The position numbers were made by a program, and so were the translations under genes. Below the pieces are notes generated by a model. The model worked only from the letters and a program-made list of their open reading frames with translations. It had not been told where the DNA came from and did not search any database. This document shows, in pieces, positions 8,229 through 14,462 of a stretch of DNA of 64,000 nucleotides (position 1 is the stretch's first letter; each line of letters opens with the position of its first letter). The stretch is from Spirosoma linguale DSM 74 (GTDB taxonomy: Bacteria > Bacteroidota > Bacteroidia > Cytophagales > Spirosomataceae): positions 6,791,001 to 6,855,000 of the forward strand of contig CP001769.1 in NCBI GenBank assembly GCA_000024525.1, read 5' to 3'.

Positions 8229-9251
8229 TCAGTTTTCAGAAGATGCATTATTCTCTGCGGCTAACTTAACATTTACCATAACTTCTTGATCGTTAGGGAG
8301 TTCAAGCACGATCTCCCGCGTCTCTCCGTTTTTTACGCTCAATAACGGTGAGTCAGAAGCATATGGAACTCTACCCGAAGGAACGACTTTTGACGAGTCA
8401 GTCAGATGTACCTCTTGGTCATCAAAGAAGATATGAGCTCCAAAAGCCTTAAGCACTTTATCTTTTGACAAGCCACCTAAGAAATAGGCCTCGTCAACGT
8501 AAACTCCCCAATTTCTCAAAGTTTTTATGACTCGCATATGTGATGGTGCATTCCTTGCGGTAACGATTGCAAGTCTTAATGGTGATAATTCTATTGTAGT
8601 AGGCAGATGCTCCTGAATTTTAGACAGTTTGATCAACAAATTTGCAAAAGGCCCTTCTCCCAACGGCTCGTCTTCATGTTCACTCTCATACTTGTGGAAT
8701 GCAGCCATTCCCTCCGTTTTATATCGGTGTTCCGACTCGTCAGAGAAAAGTACTGCGTCTGCATCAAAGGCAATTCTAACTGAGTTGTCTGTTGGGTTAA
8801 AGTCTGTTGGTGGCTCGTAGATGTACGCAGCAGCAGATTGTTTAGAATCAATTACTGCTTGAACGTCTTTTAAATCTTTGCTCAAGAACAAATCAATATC
8901 AAAAGCGTCAATGTAAGGAGACAGGGGCTTTCCTCCACTGAAAGCCATTCGCGTTATATCCAGTCCATAATCACGAACTGAATTCATAATACGAACACCA
9001 GTCTCAGGACTGTTCCTAGACATGATTACAACTTCAACAATGCGCTTTTTAGCGTCGTCATTGAGATGCAGTAATCTTTGCACAAGGTGGAAAGCCGTTC
9101 CTTTATCAAGCGGATCATTTTCATGTTCCTGCTGAAATTTCCTGTATCCAGAAATGCCTTGTTCGTCGAAGATTTTATTCTCTTTTTCGAGGTTGAAGAG
9201 TGAACGACTGGAAACACCAATAACCAATGTCTCTGAAAGGTCTAATGCCAT
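8229..9251 (-). CDS. cytosolic 5'-nucleotidase-like protein, NT5C1 (PF06189) type (cassette gene 4)
   Basis: This 340-aa protein resembles the NT5C1/5'-nucleotidase family that dephosphorylates nucleoside monophosphates. It has two similar halves. The first (about 5-130) has VIGVSSRSLFNLEKE, then VVIMSRNSPETG. The second (about 155-310) has VRIAFDADAVLFSDESE, AIVTARNAPSHMR and HIFFDDQEVHL, which are HAD-like motifs with the nucleophile pair D-A-D. Families of this kind normally show the same internal repeat. It is a stand-alone cassette between sites D and E. Nucleotide depletion is a known anti-phage strategy, so a defence role is conceivable but unproven. The start is the first Met. Confidence 0.75.
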   Translation of the reverse strand: MALDLSETLVIGVSSRSLFNLEKENKIFDEQGISGYRKFQQEHENDPLDKGTAFHLVQRLLHLNDDAKKRIVEVVIMSRNSPETGVRIMNSVRDYGLDITRMAFSGGKPLSPYIDAFDIDLFLSKDLKDVQAVIDSKQSAAAYIYEPPTDFNPTDNSVRIAFDADAVLFSDESEHRYKTEGMAAFHKYESEHEDEPLGEGPFANLLIKLSKIQEHLPTTIELSPLRLAIVTARNAPSHMRVIKTLRNWGVYVDEAYFLGGLSKDKVLKAFGAHIFFDDQEVHLTDSSKVVPSGRVPYASDSPLLSVKNGETREIVLELPNDQEVMVNVKLAAENNASSEN

Positions 9252-9535
9252 ATTTCAAAAAAGTGAAGCCTATTACTGTTAATGCGGCCCAGCAATCGAG
9301 ATTATTGTGCCCAACGAGGTCGTTTCTCGTGTTAAACGGAACCTGAAAATGAAAGCAAGAACCTACTTAATTGGGTCGTTCGAATTGTCACACGGAGCCC
9401 ACCCCCAAGCATTTGTTGAATGACCACCCAACACCCACAGGTGTTGATGGTGAGGGAGTAACTTGACTAAACTGACGTACTTTCGACCTTTACACACCTG
9501 TTTAGATGTACGCATGCTTTCTAACCAACTCGTAA

Positions 9536-10891
9536 TCAAGCAGTCTGAAAGTCCACCGTCCAGCCCAAATCTTGAATCGAGATACCAAACTTATGCAGAT
9601 TTTTCTTGATTTTGCGGATCTGCATCACCTTTACTTGTTCCTGATCCCGTTCCAGCTTTTCGGGTTGGTAAGCTTCCCCTCTTTTCAACATCGTATAGAC
9701 CAGCACGGCTAACTTTCTTGCTGTGGCCGTGATGGCTTTTTTGCGGCTGGATTTGAAGGCTACCCGCCGAAAGAAGTTCACCAACGGATTGGAGTCCTTC
9801 ATGTTACCAATCGAATTAGCCACCTGACGGAACGTATTGGGCAGATTCGATTTGTTCTTCAAAGTCTTGCGCGACAGTAGTTTACCCCCAGATGCTTTAT
9901 TATTGGGAGTAAAACCCAACCACTTGGCAAACGCTTTTGCTGAGTTAAAACGGTGGATACTTTCGCCTACTTCACTCATCAATGTTAGGATGGCCGTGCG
10001 ACCAAAGCCTGGTATCTCATGCAAATTGACCCCTAACATCTGCCGAGCATACTGTTCCACCGCTACTTTAGGTGCATTCCTGTGCTTACGAGGCTTCTTT
10101 TTAGTCGCTTCGGCTCTAGGCAAATGTTGAGTATGCTCTGTGAAGAGTCGGTCTAACTCGGCATCCAACCGGGTCATTTCAGCCTGAACGGCCTGATAAA
10201 GCCGGTAGGACGACTGCACTTGTAGTCGTATACTAGGTGTCCAATTTCCCGTTAGCAATTGGGTAAGTTCGGCAGGTGTCTTCTTACAATGTTTATCAAC
10301 CAGGGCCGCCAGAATTGCCCCGTCCTCTTCGCCCTCACAAATTGCCTTGATGATCGCCAAGCCCGACACGGAAGTGGAATCGGTCAAGGTGGCATCTAAG
10401 CGCACATTGATCAGCCGAAGCGTCTTTTGGATGCGCCGGATGTAGTCAGCCCCATCTTCAATGAGGCTTTGGCGCATCCGCACCAGTGGCCGAATGGTGG
10501 TAGCAAACTCATCGGTGATGAAAATAGGGGGTAGTAAACCTAACTGATGCAGGGTTCGGATATGGATGGCATCTGACACGTCTGACTTGAAGCGTCGGTA
10601 GTTTTTGGTGTTGGCTCCAGCTGTAACTAACACGTCAAAGCCTTCCTGTTGGAGGACGCTCACCAGTGGTTTTTCGTAGCCTCCGGTGGCTTCCATAGCA
10701 ACGTGCTGAACGTCATTCTCTTTGAGAAAAAGCGCGATCTCAAAAAGGGCTTTAGTGGAAACGCCAAACTCTTTGACGTCGGTTTTGGGATTGTCTCCCA
10801 CGGCTACGACGTGAAACTTGGAGCCAATGTCAATGCCTGCCACCTGCTGATGAATGACAGGCATTTGCTGATAGTTAAGCTGTTCTTTCAT
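9536..10891 (-). CDS. IS110-family transposase (DEDD recombinase)
   Basis: This 451-aa protein has the N-terminal RuvC-like DEDD domain with D21 in AGIDIGSKFHVVAVG, E68 in VAMEATGGYEKP and the Asp cluster in FKSDVSDAIHIRTL. The C-terminal Transposase_20 domain is visible as LHEIPGFGRTAILTLMSEVG and GFTPNNKASGGK, holding the serine used in strand exchange. It is longer than many family members. The N-terminal start (MKEQLNYQQMP) leaves about 240 bp to the element end. The TGA stop falls exactly at the junction with target DNA. It appears intact. Confidence 0.9.
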   Translation of the reverse strand: MKEQLNYQQMPVIHQQVAGIDIGSKFHVVAVGDNPKTDVKEFGVSTKALFEIALFLKENDVQHVAMEATGGYEKPLVSVLQQEGFDVLVTAGANTKNYRRFKSDVSDAIHIRTLHQLGLLPPIFITDEFATTIRPLVRMRQSLIEDGADYIRRIQKTLRLINVRLDATLTDSTSVSGLAIIKAICEGEEDGAILAALVDKHCKKTPAELTQLLTGNWTPSIRLQVQSSYRLYQAVQAEMTRLDAELDRLFTEHTQHLPRAEATKKKPRKHRNAPKVAVEQYARQMLGVNLHEIPGFGRTAILTLMSEVGESIHRFNSAKAFAKWLGFTPNNKASGGKLLSRKTLKNKSNLPNTFRQVANSIGNMKDSNPLVNFFRRVAFKSSRKKAITATARKLAVLVYTMLKRGEAYQPEKLERDQEQVKVMQIRKIKKNLHKFGISIQDLGWTVDFQTA

Positions 10892-11133
10892 ATTTCGAAG
10901 GGAATAAAACGTGAAAAATGGCTATCAGCGGGCTATTATTGAGAACAGAAAGTCGGATGTACGGGGTAGTCAGGGTCACTGACTCCACCAGTGGGGTTTT
11001 CAAGGAACCCAATAGGCAGGCCCATTGGGTTACGAATAGCTAAATCGGGTGGTTGGGCGGGTTGAACAGCACCAGAAATGAGGTACGATTTTCCCATTGA
11101 AGGGCTACTGATAGCGCATGAAAGTTAGTCATT
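9540..11133 (-). mobile_element. IS110-family insertion sequence
   Basis: The element is about 1.6 kb, inserted inside attC-like site E. The ends are inferred by comparing E with A and F, because IS110 elements have no clear inverted repeats or target duplications. The transposase stop codon overlaps the TAATCAA motif at the left junction. The non-coding stretch of about 240 bp upstream of the transposase is the expected location of the bridge RNA. A hairpin arm (CGCATGAAAGTTAG) at about 11115-11128 just inside or beside the right junction duplicates part of the target stem, so the exact right end is uncertain. Confidence 0.75.
10895..11115 (-). ncRNA. candidate IS110 bridge RNA region
   Basis: IS110-group elements encode a structured RNA between the left element end and the transposase start, which pairs with target and donor DNA. 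This 220-bp non-coding stretch is in the right place. On the minus strand it can fold, for example AACCCAAT at about 11027-11034 pairing with ATTGGGTT at about 11009-11016, plus a smaller GTCAGTGACCCTGAC hairpin near 10970. I cannot predict the guide loops without a covariance search. Confidence 0.45.
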
Positions 11134-11196
11134 GCTGCCTAATTTTCATGCGTTTGCCGGGGGTTTGTTCGCGCGCGAACACGGTGGTGGTTGGGC

Positions 11197-11384
11197 TGAG
11201 AGCATGAACTTGCGGCTTGCTGCCTGTCGCAGGTGAGCTTGACTTGTTTACTTTTTAATAACTGTTAAAAATATGAATATGAAACCTAAAATCGACCAAA
11301 GATCAACGTCTGATTACAATCGACATTTGTTGAAGATTTTTTGTGTCAATATGGCCCCTTGGCTAATTTACATCACCTATCGAA
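11197..11384. other. non-coding tail between cassette gene 5 and site E
   Basis: AT-rich stretch of 188 bp. It carries a GCTGCCTGTCGCAGGTGAGC copy at about 11219-11238, the 3'-side box seen after the other array genes. No gene is visible. Confidence 0.4.
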
Positions 11385-12041
11385 TCATTTGTCTGATTCT
11401 ATCATCATAACTAGCCCAATCATAGATGCTGAAGTAATTGCTGAACCTGCCCATGCCTCTAACGTTGATGTAAGGGTCAACATAAATAGTGCATTTATGG
11501 GAAAGATGCATAACGCTAAAATAATGAAGGGGGTCGGGGTTTCAAGGGTTCTGTAAAAACCAAAATATAGCCATATCATCAATACATTATGCACAATTGG
11601 AAGGATAGATTCTTTATGTCGAGCATACAGATAACCAGATTGAAATTCATGAATATAGTTAAAGGACCATAATAGGCAAAATACATAAGGGATGATATGT
11701 AAGCCGATTAAAACAATCCATTTACTTTTAGATGAGTAAGTGAGTAGTATAGATGTCATGCAGATGTAAAAAACTCCTGCAAACATTATATTTCCATCAC
11801 TCAGATATTTTTGATAAAAATCAGTTGACAAATTAAACCTAGGAAAAAGAACCCTTAAGGCTATCTCGAAGGCAATAATACCCGCAAACTGAGCTAGTAA
11901 GAATTTTGCGGAAAAGGGAAGCTGCCAATTTGAATTATGCTTGCCTTCTTTATTTGGTACTATGAGATAGTGTTCAAATAATATAGCAAAGACACTACAG
12001 AAAATTCCAACAATGAGAGGGTAAAGAATTGATTCAAGCAT
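11385..12041 (-). CDS. polytopic membrane protein of unknown function (cassette gene 5)
   Basis: This 218-aa protein has about six hydrophobic segments across the whole length (for example ILYPLIVGIFCSVFAILFEH at the N-terminus and MIWLYFGFYRTLE further on) and short loops, so it is an integral inner-membrane protein. I recognise no motif or family. It is AT-rich, stands alone and is followed by site E, which carries the IS110 insertion. The start is the first Met (MLESILYP). Confidence 0.55.
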   Translation of the reverse strand: MLESILYPLIVGIFCSVFAILFEHYLIVPNKEGKHNSNWQLPFSAKFLLAQFAGIIAFEIALRVLFPRFNLSTDFYQKYLSDGNIMFAGVFYICMTSILLTYSSKSKWIVLIGLHIIPYVFCLLWSFNYIHEFQSGYLYARHKESILPIVHNVLMIWLYFGFYRTLETPTPFIILALCIFPINALFMLTLTSTLEAWAGSAITSASMIGLVMMIESDK

Positions 12042-12236
12042 TACTGATTTTTAATGAACTATATTACACCTATTAAAAAAAGTACCCTTTGTCGCAGGTG
12101 ACCTGCCTAATATGCTTTACTTGCCCAACGTGGCGTTCACTTTGTCACACGTAGCCCGACCATGAGCAACGGCTAACCTAACTAATTGCCCCACTGTCGC
12201 AGGTGACCCGCCTTTAACTCCCGGCCTGTTGGCTTC
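12042..12236. other. non-coding leader of cassette gene 5 with repeated boxes
   Basis: No gene. It carries two copies of the GTCGCAGGTGACCYGCC box (about 12091-12107 and 12196-12212) and a diverged copy of the leader box near 12124-12161. The A/T-rich 12050-12080 segment next to the start codon may hold the promoter. Confidence 0.45.
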
Positions 12237-12409
12237 ACCCAATGACCATGAGTGTTGATGGTGAGCCCATAACTCCACTGAATATACGTACCTGAACCTT
12301 TACACACTCATCAGATGTGCTGTATGTTTTTAACGAACTGATAATCAATAGGCAAAAACATACAGTTTGTCGGGGGTTTGTTCGCCTGCGAACTCGGTGG
12401 TGGTTGGGC
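12237..12409. repeat. attC-like site F (long class, 173 bp)
   Basis: It begins ACCCAAT (last base differs from the other sites) and ends GTTGGGC at 12403-12409. The hairpin CTGTATGTTTTT/AAAAACATACAG lies at 12320-12365. The stretch 12314-12412 is identical over 99 bases to 4553-4651 in site A, although the loop parts 5' of it differ. It lies 52 bp after the stop of the 12462-13004 gene. Confidence 0.65.
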
Positions 12410-12461
12410 TGCCCACTCGCCTTCGGGACGTGCTGCCTGTCACCGAAAAGCTACCCTAACA

Positions 12462-13004
12462 CTATTTTTTGAATACTACACTATTCAATATTTTCTGACT
12501 GTCGGTCGTCTTTCCTTTTACCGAGTGCGTAAGTTGAAACGACGCATAGAAAGGTGGTAACTGAAACATATACTGCTCTTGGATGAGCGGTCCTTTACCC
12601 TCCCTTGAGATTGTACTTTCCCAATGATAAGCCTGTTTCCCCTTTAAATCCACTATATCAAATTTACTCACACTAATCCCTCTTGCTTTCTGTCGTTCAT
12701 ACAGCTCTTTGCAATAAGGACTAAAATCCATAGGCCCGTATTTAGCGGCCATTTGGTTTGAATTAACTGCAACAATTATAAAGTTCTGAATAGGAGCTTC
12801 CGTCGTTGAATCCTTAAAGAATTTTTCATCTATGGGGATCAGTGTACTGACTAACCATCTTGAATCTTCTGTATTGTTTTTTTCAGTTATCGTCCAGCCG
12901 TCAGGTAAAACCACCTTCAAATATTCATTCTCGTAGGCGCGCTCCTTGAGCGAACACGACAGAAAAATCAAAAGGCTAAGCAACGGTAAGTATTTTAAAT
13001 TCAT
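12462..13004 (-). CDS. putative lipoprotein of unknown function (cassette gene 6)
   Basis: Starting at the Met at 13004 gives a 180-aa protein that begins MNLKYLPLLSLLIFLSCSLK, a typical type II signal peptide with the lipobox ending in Cys17. The open frame extends 25 codons further upstream to 13079, but those residues run through the recurrent leader box and are unlikely to be translated. The mature part (LPDGWTITEKNN, FIIVAVNSNQMAAKYGPMDF) looks like a small secreted alpha/beta domain resembling PsbP or DUF1795-type folds; this is weak inference. It is followed by site F. Confidence 0.65.
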   Translation of the reverse strand: MNLKYLPLLSLLIFLSCSLKERAYENEYLKVVLPDGWTITEKNNTEDSRWLVSTLIPIDEKFFKDSTTEAPIQNFIIVAVNSNQMAAKYGPMDFSPYCKELYERQKARGISVSKFDIVDLKGKQAYHWESTISREGKGPLIQEQYMFQLPPFYASFQLTHSVKGKTTDSQKILNSVVFKK

Positions 13005-13187
13005 ATTTCGACAATTATACCTCTCGGGGCGTTCCCTGTGTCGATCGAAACTCGACCCACCAGCCAAAAGCTTACTCATTAGACATACAAGCTGTCGCAG
13101 GTAACCCGCCTAACGAGCCAAAGCTAACTTTTCAAGCCGTACAACCTGTCGCAGGTAATTTGCCTAGTGAGAGCATTTTGGACCCGC

Positions 13188-13273
13188 ACCCAACATATCA
13201 TTGTACGCAACACCACTAAATGTTAATCTTCTGCTAAGCAGTAACTTAGCATTTAGTGTAAGTTGCGCTGTAC
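13188..13273. repeat. incomplete attC-like site G with long imperfect palindrome
   Basis: ACCCAAC at 13188-13194 is preceded by two copies of the CTGTCGCAGGTAA box (13092 and 13146), as before other sites. A 25-28 bp imperfect inverted repeat follows (13202-13226 with 13246-13273, core CACTAAATGTTAA/TTAGCATTTAGTG) with a smaller CTGC-TAA-GCAG hairpin in its loop. No closing GTTGGGC follows. This is probably the broken promoter-side edge of the array. Confidence 0.45.
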
Positions 13274-13490
13274 GGCCTATTTACTATCTTCATCGGCGTT
13301 GCACAAGGATACTCGTTTGGAATGAGCTACACAACAGGAGTATACGAAAGCTACCGATTTTTTGCCCCAATTGATTATACGGTGGTCATTTGTTGAAGAT
13401 GCTGTATTTCAACAAACGGATTGAGCCAGAAGCAGACAGTCGGCGTGCTCAACAAACCTTTGCCGACGTAGCGGCTTAGATGAAATAACC
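13274..13490. other. gene-poor segment with possible coding debris
   Basis: It lies between the last attC-like site and the S24 repressor gene. A short plus-strand frame at 13399-13479 reads MLYFNKRIEPEADSRRAQQT and ends at TAG. Just upstream another frame reads GMSYTTGVYESYRFF before a stop. Both look like scraps of genes rather than complete ones, and I cannot name them. Confidence 0.25.
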
Positions 13491-13500
13491 CCAGAGGCAC

Positions 13501-13563
13501 AAAGCGCACAGAGGGTTTCAGCACCAGGCAACAGCCTTACTACCAAAAATCTCTGTGCGCTTT
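13501..13563. terminator. long hairpin, probable terminator of the S24 repressor gene
   Basis: AAAGCGCACAGAG (13501-13513) pairs perfectly with CTCTGTGCGCTTT (13551-13563). The pairing continues imperfectly outward (CAGAGGCAC with ATGCCTTTGTG). It lies about 70 bp after the minus-strand stop at 13630. Confidence 0.45.
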
Positions 13564-13629
13564 ATGCCTTTGTGGTTTATAAAAACCTTTTCGTCTGAAC
13601 TTAAATTAACAGCAACCTTACACCAGGCT

Positions 13630-14343
13630 TTACTCCACCGGCGCTTCTACAATCGCTACGATCTTCCAAAGGCCCCGAATGTCCTGCAAGGGCACCGTTA
13701 CGTTGCCGCCGTTGGGGTTGTCGGAGTGGAGGGTCAGGTATTTTTTGGTTAGCAGCTCGTTGTCGCGGATACGCTTCACCACAAAATAATCCCGGTACAT
13801 GACCGCATAAACACCCCCCGACTGGTACTCCCAGTTGTTTTCGCTGACGGGAATCGCCAGCACTTTAGCACCATGCGCCAGCTGCGGACTCATGCTGTTC
13901 CCCGAAATCTCCAGCACAACCGAGTTCTTATGCCCCTTTACAATAGGCTTCCGCACCCGAAAGGAGTCTACATCGGTTGCATGAATGCCCTCGGCGAAAC
14001 TCTCCACGAAGGTGGCGTAAAACTTTACCGGTATGAACGGAACCTCAATGGTGTCGTCATCGGCAGAAAGAAGCCGGGCGTTTGCTTGTGGTGAATTTAA
14101 GATTGGCAGTATACCCCGAATCAGGTAGTCGGCACTGATTTGCGGATAGCAGGCCAGCAGACTCATAATTGTGTCATATGAGGGCTTTGCCCTACCATTC
14201 AAGATATTGTAAAACTTCGATGGGTTTTCACCTAACTCCTTCGCTATCTGATAGATAGTTATGCCAAGGGCATCAAAAACTTGCTTCAGTCTGTCCTGGA
14301 TTGTCACGGGGGATGCTATTTTTTTTAAACAATTCTCAGCCAT
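13630..14343 (-). CDS. XRE-type repressor with S24/LexA-like peptidase domain
   Basis: This 237-aa protein has an N-terminal helix-turn-helix of the XRE/CI type (about residues 14-70, IYQIAKELGENPSKFYNILN) and a C-terminal S24 domain (about 115-235). The catalytic pair seems present: S150 in SGNSMSP and K190 in YFVVKRIRD, with spacing as in LexA and UmuD. I do not see a clear Ala-Gly cleavage site, so RecA-stimulated self-cleavage is uncertain. It is transcribed away from umuC with an inverted repeat in the shared promoter region, and probably represses umuC and itself in response to DNA damage. It takes the position that umuD has in classical umuDC operons. Confidence 0.8.
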   Translation of the reverse strand: MAENCLKKIASPVTIQDRLKQVFDALGITIYQIAKELGENPSKFYNILNGRAKPSYDTIMSLLACYPQISADYLIRGILPILNSPQANARLLSADDDTIEVPFIPVKFYATFVESFAEGIHATDVDSFRVRKPIVKGHKNSVVLEISGNSMSPQLAHGAKVLAIPVSENNWEYQSGGVYAVMYRDYFVVKRIRDNELLTKKYLTLHSDNPNGGNVTVPLQDIRGLWKIVAIVEAPVE

Positions 14344-14367
14344 TGCCGTAAGGATAGCTAGTGATTA

Positions 14368-14399
14368 TAATACAAGTCAAATATATTGCGCTTGTATTA
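14368..14399. promoter_or_regulatory. operator-like inverted repeat between S24 repressor gene and umuC
   Basis: TAATACAAG (14368-14376) and CTTGTATTA (14391-14399) form a perfect 9-bp inverted repeat with 14 bp between. An 11-bp direct repeat AGTCAAATATA (14375-14385 and 14410-14420) overlaps it. The position in the 119-bp divergent promoter region fits a binding site for the adjacent repressor. Confidence 0.55.
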
Positions 14400-14462
14400 C
14401 AACAAACATAGTCAAATATAAACGACTAACTGCACCAAAAGTCACTTTCTTACCCAAAAACC

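Larger units (their letters stand above)
9426..11196. repeat. attC-like site E (long class), split by the IS110 element
   Basis: The left part starts ACCCAAC at 9426 and is colinear with sites A and F as far as the motif TAATCAA (9533-9539). The right part resumes near 11134-11141 and ends GTTGGGC at 11190-11196, including the GTTCGC/GCGAAC hairpin. Without the insertion it would be about 177 bp. It belongs to the 11385-12041 gene, 188 bp from its stop. Confidence 0.6.
4431..13300. other. integron-like gene cassette array (six genes, one attC-like site after each)
   Basis: Six minus-strand genes (4715-5269, 5567-6067, 6421-7776, 8229-9251, 11385-12041, 12462-13004) each have one structured repeat 44-188 bp beyond the stop codon. 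The repeats start with the inverse-core pattern RYYYAAC (ACCCAAC in five copies; ACCCAAT in the one at 12237) and end with the core pattern GTTRRRY (GTTGGGC). Gene spacing is wide (about 165-300 bp from each start codon to the next site), unlike an operon. The genes are unrelated to each other and AT-richer than flanking DNA. This one-gene-one-site order with uniform orientation is the signature of integron cassettes. No tyrosine recombinase of the IntI type is present in the window, so the assignment is inference. By analogy the promoter side would be at high coordinates near 13.3 kb. Confidence 0.6.

Noticed and set aside
12378..12560. Plus-strand open frame of 60 aa
   Set aside because: It begins with the same repeat segment as in site A and continues antisense to a lipoprotein gene.
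13005..13079. N-terminal extension of cassette gene 6
   Set aside because: The extra 25 codons cross the recurrent leader box; the lipoprotein signal begins at the Met at 13004.
4431..13300. CRISPR array explanation for the repeats
   Set aside because: The repeats are 88-177 bp, structured, spaced by whole genes, and no cas gene is present.
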